DNA of 64,000 nt from assembly GCA_947446865.1 (NCBI GenBank), contig CANFHX010000007.1, forward strand, positions 54,792 to 118,791, written 5' to 3'. The stretch comes from Flavobacteriaceae bacterium (lineage in GTDB: Bacteria; Bacteroidota; Bacteroidia; Flavobacteriales; Flavobacteriaceae). This document shows positions 1-8,642 of the stretch, piece after piece. Under the pieces are notes generated by a model that was not told where the DNA came from, did not search any database, and saw only the letters and a list, made by a program, of their open reading frames with translations. Positions within the stretch are counted from its first letter, which is position 1; every line of letters begins with the position of its first letter. Position numbers and translations under genes: made by a program.

Positions 1-1
1 A

Positions 2-415
2 CAAAATCAAGAATTACCAGAAAGCACCGAAATCACGTTGCCAAAAGCACAATTTGGTATGTCTAAAAAATTTGAATTTCATAACGAGACTAGTCTTTTG
101 GCATCTGGAAATTTAAACATGCAATTTGCAAGAACCAACGATATTATTTCTTCTAGTATTGTGAGTATTGACCCAGGCTTTGGATTTGAATATAGTTACA
201 CCGACTTAGTTTTTCTTAGAGCCGGATTTGGAAATTTTCAAAATGTCACCCAAATTGATAACACGAAACGAATTGGATTTCAACCTAATATCGGACTTGG
301 ATTCAAATATAAAGGGATTCAAATAGATTATGCATTGACCGATTTAGGAGATCAAAGTGCGGCTTTATATTCCAATATATTTTCGTTGAAAGTGGATTTA
401 AGCATTTTTAGATAA
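2..415 (+). CDS. C-terminal part of a PorV/PorQ-like outer-membrane beta-barrel protein
   Basis: The reading frame is open from the window edge, so the true start lies outside; the TTG at 38 is only an internal codon. The visible 138 residues alternate polar and hydrophobic positions with many Gly and aromatic residues (GFGFEYSYTDLVFLRAGFG, then NIGLGFKYKGIQIDYAL) and end in a short basic-aromatic terminus (KVDLSIFR), as in outer-membrane barrel strands. The wording of these strands is close to what I remember of flavobacterial PorV/PorQ-family proteins, which serve the type IX secretion system. The next gene follows after 7 bases on the same strand, so they are probably co-transcribed. Family assignment is tentative because the N-terminus is missing. 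Confidence 0.6.
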   Translation, partial: QNQELPESTEITLPKAQFGMSKKFEFHNETSLLASGNLNMQFARTNDIISSSIVSIDPGFGFEYSYTDLVFLRAGFGNFQNVTQIDNTKRIGFQPNIGLGFKYKGIQIDYALTDLGDQSAALYSNIFSLKVDLSIFR

Positions 416-422
416 TACAATT

Positions 423-1520
423 ATGACAAAAAAATTACTTTTCGTAGTATTCCTTTTTCTTTCAATTTTAAGTTTTTCACAAAATGTTCCTTTATCTAAT
501 AAAGCCACTGTTAGCATATTCACTTGTGGCAGAGGAAATGAATTATACACCACTTTTGGCCACACTGCCATCCGAATTAAAGATGAAAGCAGCAATCTGG
601 ATGTGGTTTATAATTATGGCGCCTTCGATTTTAATACCGAAAATTTTTATTTGAAATTTGTAAAAGGAGATTTGCAATATTTTATAAATGCTTCTTCTTA
701 CGACGATTTCATCTACGAATACCAAATGGAAAAAAGAGAGGTTATCGAACAAACCTTAGACTTTTCATCTAAGCAAAAACAAGAACTTTTTGATTTATTA
801 AATGCTTCTTTATATTCGGAAGAACGAAGTTATACCTATAAATTTATTGATCGCAATTGTACCACTATGGTGGTGGAAAAAATCAATAAAATGATTGGAA
901 AAGAGTCGATTCAAAAAGTAGATGATACTTCCATTTCTTATAGAGAATTATTGTATCCTTATTTTGCAAATCATTTTTATTACAAATTGGGCATCAACAT
1001 TATTTTTGGTGCTAAAACGGATAACAAAGCGGTAAAACTTTTTCTACCATCGGAATTAATGCATAGTTTGGACAAAGCAAGCATAAACGGAATTCCTTTG
1101 GTAATAAAAAAAGAAACCCTTATTCAAGGAAATGAACTTGAATCGGGATTTTCATTTGTAGATAGCATTTATTTCATAGCTCTACTCCTACTGATTTTGG
1201 TTGTAACCAATAAGAAAAAAGTATTTTTAACCTATTTATTTATTGCCGGTTTATTAGGGTTATTCTTATCCTTAGTTGGATTGTATTCGCTTCACAAAGA
1301 ACTATTATGGAACTACAATGCGTTATTGTTCAACCCATTGTTTTTGTTATTACCGTTTTTTCAAGGAAAATGGTTTAAAAAACTAATCCAAACTTGTTTT
1401 CTTTTTTTAGGAATTTATATAGTCTTATTATTTACAAAACCATATGTTTTTTTAATGTTACCTTTCATTGCGGCAACTGCCTATATGCTTTGGAAATTAC
1501 AAAAATTGGAAAGGAAATAA
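423..1520 (+). CDS. Lnb/DUF4105-family lipoprotein N-acyltransferase-like membrane protein
   Basis: A 365-residue protein with an N-terminal signal sequence (residues 1-19), a periplasmic DUF4105 domain (about 25-235) and four to five membrane segments in the last 120 residues. The domain hallmarks are present: TCGRGNELYTTFGHTAIRI (Cys35, His47) and DRNCTT (Cys146). DUF4105 has been renamed the Lnb N-terminal domain because the Bacteroides member completes lipoprotein N-acylation in bacteria lacking Lnt; His and Cys residues are the expected active-site groups. Role here is inferred from family. It is convergent with the next gene, with one base between the stop codons. It is probably chromosomal backbone rather than part of the polysaccharide locus. 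Confidence 0.75.
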   Translation: MTKKLLFVVFLFLSILSFSQNVPLSNKATVSIFTCGRGNELYTTFGHTAIRIKDESSNLDVVYNYGAFDFNTENFYLKFVKGDLQYFINASSYDDFIYEYQMEKREVIEQTLDFSSKQKQELFDLLNASLYSEERSYTYKFIDRNCTTMVVEKINKMIGKESIQKVDDTSISYRELLYPYFANHFYYKLGINIIFGAKTDNKAVKLFLPSELMHSLDKASINGIPLVIKKETLIQGNELESGFSFVDSIYFIALLLLILVVTNKKKVFLTYLFIAGLLGLFLSLVGLYSLHKELLWNYNALLFNPLFLLLPFFQGKWFKKLIQTCFLFLGIYIVLLFTKPYVFLMLPFIAATAYMLWKLQKLERK

Positions 1521-1521
1521 T

Positions 1522-2913
1522 TTATTGACCTCGATAAAAAAGCACTGTACTAAAGGTTTTAATTACAATATCTATATCTAAAAAGATACTTCGGTGCTTG
1601 ATATAATATAAGTCGTATTGTAATTTTACCAAGCTATCTTCAATAGAATCCCCATACGAATAATTGACCTGTGCCCAACCAGTAAGTCCTGGTTTAATGA
1701 CGTGACGGGTTTCGTAAAACGGCATTACTTCTGCAATTTCATTTACAAATATGGGGCGTTCGGGTCTTGGCCCAATAATTCCCATATCTCCTTTAAGGAT
1801 ATTTAAAAATTGCGGAAATTCATCTAATCTAGTTTTGCGAAGAAATTTTCCAAAAGCGGTAATTCTCGAATCGTTAATAGTGGTAAATACGGCACCATTA
1901 ACTTCGGCGTTTTGCACCATAGTACGGTATTTGTATATTTTAAAAACAGAACCATTTTTACCTATTCTTTCTTGGCTGTAAAAAAGAGAACCTCTATTAC
2001 CTATTAAATTTCCAATATATATCAATGGCACAAATAGCAATCCAATAGCTAATCCGATAAGGGAAAAAACAATTTCGGAAATTCGAACAAAGGAAAGATA
2101 TAATTGATTTTGATTGCTTCTGCTAAATGGAAAATATCTATAAAAATCCCTTGAAACATAATGCACGGGAATGCGTTGGGTTATGGCTTCATAGACCTGT
2201 GTATATTCTCTAATAATAAAACCGTTTTCGAGTAAATTAATTAATTGATTGTATAAGCCCACTGTAATTGCTTCGGTTTTTTGGGAAGCAATTACAATTT
2301 CGGAAACATTATTATTGCGAACATAATTATCTAATTCATTAAGTGGAATAGTATTAATTACACTTTTATTTACTATTTCTGAATTTACATCCGAATTTAC
2401 AAATCCTATGATTTTATAATGTGGATCGGCATTTAATAGTCCTAAAACAAGTTCATCAAGTTGGTCTTCATCACATACTAATATGGCTTTCTTAACAAAT
2501 CGATGAGAGGCTAAAAATTTTAAATAAAATATTCTCCATGCTAATAATGATAAGAAAATAGCTACAAAAAACATAACTATTTGCAACCTATTAGATGGTA
2601 AAAATGGAGTGTAAACTGGAGTCAATAAATAAAATAAAACAGTTGTAGATGTAGTTAGGATTATACTACGTATTATTTGAAATTGACTACTTGCCACTTG
2701 AAGATTATACATTTCAAAAACAGAACCAAAAACATTTAGATACAATACTAATACTAAGGTCCAATAATAGTTAGTAGTAGAGAATCTAAAATATTTGAAA
2801 TCAAAGAAATAACTCACCAAAAATAGTGACAGAAATACAAAAATCAGATCAAAAACCTTGAGAAGAATTTTTCGTTCGGATACTTCGAAGTGAATTTTTT
2901 TATTCTTATACAT
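1522..2913 (-). CDS. Exopolysaccharide polyprenyl glycosylphosphotransferase (WbaP/CpsE type)
   Basis: 463 residues with the full architecture of long polyisoprenyl-phosphate hexose-1-phosphate transferases: four to five N-terminal membrane helices, a CoA-binding-like Rossmann region (about 140-230), one further membrane segment and a C-terminal bacterial sugar transferase domain. Motifs seen are YKYRTM, RLDEFPQ, the GPRPERP signature at about 381-387 and PGLTGWAQVN. This family transfers a hexose-1-phosphate (often glucose or galactose) from its UDP donor to undecaprenyl phosphate and so starts repeat-unit assembly. It is the last gene of the left block and lies next to the polymerase/ligase gene. 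It is one of two initiating transferases in the window; the other is the short PglC type at 34.8 kb. Confidence 0.9.
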   Translation of the reverse strand: MYKNKKIHFEVSERKILLKVFDLIFVFLSLFLVSYFFDFKYFRFSTTNYYWTLVLVLYLNVFGSVFEMYNLQVASSQFQIIRSIILTTSTTVLFYLLTPVYTPFLPSNRLQIVMFFVAIFLSLLAWRIFYLKFLASHRFVKKAILVCDEDQLDELVLGLLNADPHYKIIGFVNSDVNSEIVNKSVINTIPLNELDNYVRNNNVSEIVIASQKTEAITVGLYNQLINLLENGFIIREYTQVYEAITQRIPVHYVSRDFYRYFPFSRSNQNQLYLSFVRISEIVFSLIGLAIGLLFVPLIYIGNLIGNRGSLFYSQERIGKNGSVFKIYKYRTMVQNAEVNGAVFTTINDSRITAFGKFLRKTRLDEFPQFLNILKGDMGIIGPRPERPIFVNEIAEVMPFYETRHVIKPGLTGWAQVNYSYGDSIEDSLVKLQYDLYYIKHRSIFLDIDIVIKTFSTVLFYRGQ

Positions 2914-2964
2914 TAAATTTCGAGTTTAAAAACTGCAAGTTAGTAAAATATTAAAACAATCAAG

Positions 2965-3984
2965 TTACATTAACATTTCTAACCACTGCAATTTAATAAT
3001 TTGCCAATCGTATGACTCTACTTTCTTTCTAGCATTAGTAATTAAAGTTGTGGTGAAATCTTGGTTTAAAAACAACTTCTTTATTACTAAATTCATTTCT
3101 ATATAATCATTCTCATTTACTAAAACACCTTCTTTCTGATCTGAAATAAGAAAAGGAATCCCTCCAACATTAGTAGATATTATTGGTAAACCCAATGCCA
3201 TTGCTTCTATAACAGAAACCGGCATATTATCAAAATTGGATGTATTAATAAAAACATTATGTTTATTAGAAAGTGAAATCCATTCGGTTTTGGAAAGTTT
3301 TCCAGTAAAAGCAACTTTAACCTTTAGTTTGCTAGCTAATAATTCACATTCTTTTCTGTAATCATTAGCGTCCGGACCAACCATGGTAAGCTCCGCTGTT
3401 GGATATTCTTTTTGTAATTCTACCAAAACCTGAATGGCCATTTTAGGATTGTAAATGGGTGAAAAAGAACGTACCCAAAGCAATTTTGGAACTTGCATCT
3501 CCCTAGGATAAAAATCATACTTTTCTATCTCAATAGTATTCGGAATAGAAACTAAACCTTTGGAATAGTTTACTTTAAAAGCATTAAATAAATAACCCGA
3601 AGGAGCAACAATACGATGCGCATTATTGAAGATTAAATCGCAAAGCTTGGAATTATTTTTTATTCTATTGGTCAAATTACCACCATGAAGAATTGTAATG
3701 TATTTTAATTTAAAAAGTCTACACAATTGGCTAACAAAAAAAGCATACCAAAAATTAAGTGTACTATAAGTATCTATAATAACATAATCGATGCTTCTTG
3801 AATAGTAAATTAGAGTAAAGATCATATCCAAAAATCGGAGGATAATATTCTTTTTCGAAGAAGCATAAGAAACTGTAAACCCTTCAGTGGCGAGCAAATC
3901 TCCTAAAGTTTCCATCACAGTAATAGAAGATCCATGTTTGGATAATTTATTTCCTATATAAAGAATTTTTCTATTTATCATCAA
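2965..3984 (-). CDS. Glycosyltransferase family 4
   Basis: 339 residues with a GT-B fold reading. The N-terminal glycine-poor acceptor domain begins RKILYIGNKLSKHGSSITVMETL, and the donor domain ends in DNMPVSVIEAMALGLPIISTNVGGIP at about 256-280. The usual first Glu of the GT4 E-x7-E donor motif is Asp here (DNMPVSVIE), seen in some GT4 members. It should use a nucleotide-activated sugar to extend the lipid-linked repeat unit on the cytoplasmic face; the sugar cannot be read from sequence. Its start overlaps the end of the polymerase gene by 14 bases, which indicates translational coupling. A double Met start (MMINRK) leaves a one-codon ambiguity. Confidence 0.85.
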   Translation of the reverse strand: MMINRKILYIGNKLSKHGSSITVMETLGDLLATEGFTVSYASSKKNIILRFLDMIFTLIYYSRSIDYVIIDTYSTLNFWYAFFVSQLCRLFKLKYITILHGGNLTNRIKNNSKLCDLIFNNAHRIVAPSGYLFNAFKVNYSKGLVSIPNTIEIEKYDFYPREMQVPKLLWVRSFSPIYNPKMAIQVLVELQKEYPTAELTMVGPDANDYRKECELLASKLKVKVAFTGKLSKTEWISLSNKHNVFINTSNFDNMPVSVIEAMALGLPIISTNVGGIPFLISDQKEGVLVNENDYIEMNLVIKKLFLNQDFTTTLITNARKKVESYDWQIIKLQWLEMLM

Positions 3985-5290
3985 ATCGGATATTCAACAA
4001 GGCAAGTGCATATATAAAACACGGAGATGCAGTTCGCATTGCTGCATGATTAATGGTTAGTAACCAAAACATAAAAAAACAAAACATGAAAATATTTTGT
4101 TTATTTCCAAAATAAAAAAGAATTGGAGTAAATAATAATATCAATAGAGCTACTATTCCGAGTGAGCCATGTTCTGCTAACATACGAGTAATTTCATCAT
4201 GAGAAGCAGTTAAATATCCGTTTTTTTGTGTACGAATTTCAGTTCCTTTTCCCACCCCAATTCCAAAAAAAGGATTATCTAAAAACATTTCAATTTCATC
4301 TCCAGCTAACTCTCCTCTTCCAGAAAAAATATCTTTTTTTTCAATTCCTTTAGCATTTTGACCGGCATATCTTTTATTAATTAATCCGTCAGTTAAAAAC
4401 GAAGTATACGACCAAGTAAGAAAGAAAAGCACACTTATTATTATTATTAAATAATTCAACTTAACTTTTCCAGAATGCCTAGAATGAATGTAAATGAAAA
4501 AAATAAAAATTCCAATCATTGCAAATCCAGTCATCATTCCTCCTCTTGAAAAAGTTAAAAAACCACGATAACTAAAATAAAAAGCAATGAATAAATTGAG
4601 TAATAGAATAAATTTAGAATTAGAAAATAATAAACCTCGTACAAAAAAAACAAACATTCCAAGTCCTAAAATAGTTGCAACTTGATTAGGCCCAAAACCA
4701 CCAGACAGGTCGGAATTAGAACCAGTACCAATTAAAGCCGATTTAATATCAAAAGTATATATAGAAACGTAAACTGCCATAGTAACTATTGGTAAGCCAA
4801 TAAGGATTAATAAATTACCAACTTCAATAACTGTTATTTTTTTTCCTATAGCATAAACAGAAGCAATACCGAGACAAATAGGACCCGAAATGTTAAAGGC
4901 AATTTTATTACGAAAATCCAAATCATAAGCAATGGCATCAGCAGCAATAAAAATGGACGGAATTAAAAGCACTAGAAATATCCAATAAGGGGTGGCAAAT
5001 TTAGAAAACCCAGAATACATCATCCCCAAGAGCATAAAAATAATAATAGAATATTTTCCAAACTCATGATTCGGACTTCCATCGGTCATTCTCAAAAAAA
5101 CCTCACTTCCAACAATATAAGAACAAATATAAAGAACTTCGTTATTTTTATTTTTAGTCATCACAACAATAAAAATTCCTATTGCTAAAATAGCATAGCC
5201 ATAAATTTTAGCAAGAAATGGGACAAAAAAGATTAGTATTCCCAAAAGAACATGACTAAAAAGTAACGCTAAATAGTGTTTATTTTGCAT
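3971..5290 (-). CDS. O-antigen polymerase/ligase family membrane protein (Wzy/WaaL superfamily)
   Basis: 439 residues, nearly all hydrophobic helices (ten to twelve predicted by eye) with one large loop near 320-375. That loop carries the SGRGELAGDEIEMFLDNPFFGIGVGKG and ASHDEITRMLAEHGSLGI segments. The pattern FFGxGxG ... HxE/DxxxxLxExGxxG is the Wzy_C/WaaL signature of O-antigen ligases and polymerases. Because initiating transferase and glycosyltransferases are adjacent, a polymerase role for the left-block repeat unit is most likely, but a ligase cannot be excluded. It is separated by 6 bases from the upstream glycosyltransferase and overlaps the downstream one, inside a tight minus-strand operon. 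Confidence 0.85.
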   Translation of the reverse strand: MQNKHYLALLFSHVLLGILIFFVPFLAKIYGYAILAIGIFIVVMTKNKNNEVLYICSYIVGSEVFLRMTDGSPNHEFGKYSIIIFMLLGMMYSGFSKFATPYWIFLVLLIPSIFIAADAIAYDLDFRNKIAFNISGPICLGIASVYAIGKKITVIEVGNLLILIGLPIVTMAVYVSIYTFDIKSALIGTGSNSDLSGGFGPNQVATILGLGMFVFFVRGLLFSNSKFILLLNLFIAFYFSYRGFLTFSRGGMMTGFAMIGIFIFFIYIHSRHSGKVKLNYLIIIISVLFFLTWSYTSFLTDGLINKRYAGQNAKGIEKKDIFSGRGELAGDEIEMFLDNPFFGIGVGKGTEIRTQKNGYLTASHDEITRMLAEHGSLGIVALLILLFTPILFYFGNKQNIFMFCFFMFWLLTINHAAMRTASPCFIYALALLNIRFDDK

Positions 5291-5296
5291 TGGTGG

Positions 5297-6376
5297 TTAT
5301 AATTTTATTTTGGAAACCCAAGAAATATAGTTACTAATAACCACATTTTCGGTGTAATTTTCTGCAATTGTTTTATGCAATTCGTCTCCAAATTTAACTC
5401 TTAATTTTTCATCCTTCAGAATTGTTGCTAAATTAGTTGAAAATGTTGCTACATCCTTTGGTTCTGAAATAAATCCTGAGAAATTGTCTCTAACTACAAA
5501 AGGAATTTGACCAACATTAGTAGCAACAACAGGTTTTTTAAACAAGCCAAATTCTAATAGCGCAACAGGTAAACCTTCAGAATTAGAAGTGAAAACACCT
5601 ACATCCGATTGGTTAATAACATTTTCGACATCCTTTTTAGCGCCATATAAAAAAATAACTTCCTCTAATTGGTAACCTTTTATTTTGGCTTTTATGGTTT
5701 CCGAATAATCATCCTTTAAGTCACTTCCAACCAAATGGAATGTCCAATCTGGAAAGTTTTTATGGATGCTATGAACTACTTCCACCAACATTAAATGGTT
5801 TTTTTGAGGTCGTAAATTTGCCAAATACAAAACCCGTTTACCATCAATTCCATGCAGTATCGTTTCACGGAAATATTCCTTATTTTCAGAAATATAATTT
5901 TGTAAATAAATAACATTTTTACAAAATAAATTCTTTTTAGACCATGCTTCTAAGTCCAAATTCACAGCAATTACTCCATGAAATAAAACTGAAAATATTC
6001 GAATAAAAAAAGAATTTTTACGCTTTGGCGGAACAAAATTCCCATAATGATCGTGCCATATAACAGCAATACTTGGAAGCAGTAATTTCACTATGCAAGC
6101 CAGAAAAAAAGAACTCGAGTGCGCTTGAATAATTTGCACTTTATTTTTTTTGCAATAATTTCTTAATTTAAAAATGGCATTAGAATCTAAACTTTTCTTT
6201 TTGTTTAAAAACAAATAAGAAACTCCAGCATCCATTTTATTTTTTAATTCCCCTTCTTTTCTTGTTGCTACCAAGCCCGAAAATTCAATACTTTTTGACA
6301 ACGAATTAGCATAACTAACTGCCATTTTTTCGGCACCGCCAATATCTAAAGAGTCAATTAATTGTACTATTCGCAT
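5297..6376 (-). CDS. Glycosyltransferase family 4
   Basis: 359 residues. The N-terminus reads MRIVQLIDSLDIGGAEKMAVSYA, the GGAEK-type opening of many capsular GT4 enzymes. The donor-binding motif is SEGLPVALLEF at about 266-276 followed by KKPVVATNVGQIP. An intervening LYLANLRPQKNH segment is the start of the second Rossmann domain. It probably adds one hexose to the lipid-linked glycan in the cytoplasm. Its start overlaps the preceding gene by 10 bases, and its stop lies 6 bases before the polymerase start, consistent with one transcript. Substrate is unknown. Confidence 0.88.
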   Translation of the reverse strand: MRIVQLIDSLDIGGAEKMAVSYANSLSKSIEFSGLVATRKEGELKNKMDAGVSYLFLNKKKSLDSNAIFKLRNYCKKNKVQIIQAHSSSFFLACIVKLLLPSIAVIWHDHYGNFVPPKRKNSFFIRIFSVLFHGVIAVNLDLEAWSKKNLFCKNVIYLQNYISENKEYFRETILHGIDGKRVLYLANLRPQKNHLMLVEVVHSIHKNFPDWTFHLVGSDLKDDYSETIKAKIKGYQLEEVIFLYGAKKDVENVINQSDVGVFTSNSEGLPVALLEFGLFKKPVVATNVGQIPFVVRDNFSGFISEPKDVATFSTNLATILKDEKLRVKFGDELHKTIAENYTENVVISNYISWVSKIKL

Positions 6377-7491
6377 GGTGACACAATTTTAGTTATCTCT
6401 TTTTCAAATTTTTCAAGAGTAAAGTTACGCGACCATTGCATTGCAGCAGTTCTTCTTTTTTCATATTCTAAAGGATTTACTAATAGTTCCTGAATCAACA
6501 GGATGTTTTGCTCCAAATTTTCATCCAAAACAATTCCTCTTTTTCCAAAATCCAACATAGACGGAACACAAGAAACCGAACTAGCAATAGGTAAACATCC
6601 CCAAAACATAGCCTCAGCAACTACTTTTGGCCAACCTTCACTTTTGGATGGTAATAGTAAAAAATGACTGTTTTTATAGATTTCTTTCATCGTTTCGCGA
6701 TCCTGATTTCCTTTTAAAAAAACCGAAGACTGTAACGAATTTTTAGCAATATAAGTTTCTAGAGTTTCCCGCTCCACTCCTTCTCCGAAAAAGGATAATT
6801 CAATATTTGGATGGTCTTGTAGTATCTTTTCAAATAGTTTTATAGCAATTAAAGGCTGTTTTCCCTTCACTAAAGTACCAACAAAAATAAATTTTATTTT
6901 GCCTTCTAAACTTTTTGGAGGTACTGATGTTGCCTCGTTTTCAGAATAAGTCGCAGTAAAAAAGGACTTTATATTTTTGGTTTGATTGTTCCAATCTCCA
7001 TAAACTAGCACTTGCATATTATGGGTTAAAAAGGTATTTCGTAATAGAAATTTTTGGAATTTATAACTCCAAGGTTGCTTTGCGTTTGGATCCCAGTTTC
7101 CTGCATATTTTGCACTTTTGGCTTTAAAAGGAAAAAACATCTGAACCAAACTACCTAATAAACCCATATTTCCTGGGCATCGCAAATGGATGTGTTGTGC
7201 AGAAAACATAACTCGGAACAACCTCCATAAAATAATTGGAAGTACCCCTATTGCCCTAACACTTTCTTTATAATTGATAAAAGAAAACTCCGGGACTGGA
7301 ATAAAATTAATAGAACTAGAACTGTATTTTTGATGTAACGATGCAACTTCACCCTTTTTTAAAGGTGCAATAATGGTAACCGAATCCATAGGACGCAACC
7401 AAATATTCATCTCATTTACATAAGGTGAATATGCAAAAAAGTCGGTGCCTTTTTGGGTGTGAACGACATGGGTTACTATTAAAAATTTCAC
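6367..7491 (-). CDS. Glycosyltransferase family 4
   Basis: 374 residues with GT-B features. The donor domain begins IKFIFVGTLVKGKQPLIAIKLF and carries LLPSKSEGWPKVVAEAMFWGCLPIAS at about 280-303, an intact E-x7-E motif. The N-terminal half is less conserved and mentions no GGAE loop, so it probably recognises a different acceptor from its neighbour at 5.3 kb. It lies between two other GT4 genes with a 10-base overlap on one side and 5 bases on the other. Retaining chemistry is typical for GT4; the sugar cannot be told from sequence. Confidence 0.87.
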   Translation of the reverse strand: MKFLIVTHVVHTQKGTDFFAYSPYVNEMNIWLRPMDSVTIIAPLKKGEVASLHQKYSSSSINFIPVPEFSFINYKESVRAIGVLPIILWRLFRVMFSAQHIHLRCPGNMGLLGSLVQMFFPFKAKSAKYAGNWDPNAKQPWSYKFQKFLLRNTFLTHNMQVLVYGDWNNQTKNIKSFFTATYSENEATSVPPKSLEGKIKFIFVGTLVKGKQPLIAIKLFEKILQDHPNIELSFFGEGVERETLETYIAKNSLQSSVFLKGNQDRETMKEIYKNSHFLLLPSKSEGWPKVVAEAMFWGCLPIASSVSCVPSMLDFGKRGIVLDENLEQNILLIQELLVNPLEYEKRRTAAMQWSRNFTLEKFEKEITKIVSPCE

Positions 7492-7496
7492 TACAA

Positions 7497-8642
7497 TTAT
7501 TGAATTAATTTGGTATAAAAATCTATATTTTTTTGAACAATACGTGTAGCAGAATATTTTTCTAGCACACTTTGTCGGGCATTTTTACAAATTAGGGCAA
7601 CTTTTTGTTCATTTGAAAATGCCCAAATAATTTGATTTGCAATATCCTCAGGAATAAAAGGATTACATAATAAACCGTTATCTAAATTAGTTATGGTTTC
7701 GGGACCTGGACCTTGATTAGTAAAAATAACTAATTTCTCCATTGCCATTGCTTCGGGAGCCACTAAACCTTGTGTTTCCATGTGGGATGGGAAAACACAA
7801 ACCTGTGCTTGTGCGTAAATTTCAGGAATTTCCTCATAATTCACACTACCATAAAAACGAACCTCCTTGGCACTGTTTCCTAGTTTTGGAATTTCCGATT
7901 CTTGAAGCATCTCTATATAGGATTTTCCATTTGGAAAGAACCAATCGCGACCATAAATTTCTAGAGTAGCATCCGGAAATTTTTCTTTAACTAATGGAAA
8001 AGACTGTATCAATTGGCGGACTCCTTTTTTTTCGCAAACACTTCCTGCAAAAACAATACTATGCTTTCTTACAACATTATTTTTTGGTTTAAAAAAATAG
8101 ACATCTATTGGATAATTAATCATCGCAACTGGCTTATCGTGAAAACTTAAAAACTCGTTGGTTTTTACTTTAACATAATTGGAAACGGCAATAAATGCAT
8201 CGGCTTTTTTAAAGGAACGTTTCTCTTGAAATCCTTTCCAGAAATCAATTTTTCGGTGTTCCGATTCGGAAAAAAAATGATGCCCACCGTGTAATCGAAT
8301 AATATACTTTATACCTGGTAATTTAGTTAAAAAAGCCAATTCCAATTCGGCTGATTCAATAATATCAATTGGATTTTCTTTATGAATGGCAGCAATTTTT
8401 TTATTCATGGCTTTTAATCCATAAAACCATCCGAATCGTTTTACATTTTGGTATCCCAACCGAAAAATTCGTACTCCTTGGACTTCTTCATAATCCTCAT
8501 TATAATTATAACTCAAGCCTACCACAGTAACCATAACACCTTGTGCCACTAATTTTGGAGCAAATGTTTTTAAAAAACTACCTATTCCGCCATGAGCAAA
8601 ACCAGCTTTGGGATATTCGTGGGTGATTAAACAGAGGTGCAT
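7497..8642 (-). CDS. Glycosyltransferase family 4
   Basis: 381 residues. Opening MHLCLITHEYPKAGFAHGGIGSFLKTFAPKL is the classic glycine-rich GT4 N-terminal loop. The donor-side segments are IVFAGSVCEKKGVRQLIQSFP, then METQGLVAPEAMAMEKLVIFTNQGPGPE at about 287-313. The first half of the E-x7-E motif is ETQGLVAPE. Such sequences are common in sialic acid or teichuronic-type clusters of Bacteroidetes, but this is memory rather than a search. Its start overlaps the preceding GT-B-like gene by 16 bases, which suggests coupled translation. Confidence 0.88.
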   Translation of the reverse strand: MHLCLITHEYPKAGFAHGGIGSFLKTFAPKLVAQGVMVTVVGLSYNYNEDYEEVQGVRIFRLGYQNVKRFGWFYGLKAMNKKIAAIHKENPIDIIESAELELAFLTKLPGIKYIIRLHGGHHFFSESEHRKIDFWKGFQEKRSFKKADAFIAVSNYVKVKTNEFLSFHDKPVAMINYPIDVYFFKPKNNVVRKHSIVFAGSVCEKKGVRQLIQSFPLVKEKFPDATLEIYGRDWFFPNGKSYIEMLQESEIPKLGNSAKEVRFYGSVNYEEIPEIYAQAQVCVFPSHMETQGLVAPEAMAMEKLVIFTNQGPGPETITNLDNGLLCNPFIPEDIANQIIWAFSNEQKVALICKNARQSVLEKYSATRIVQKNIDFYTKLIQ

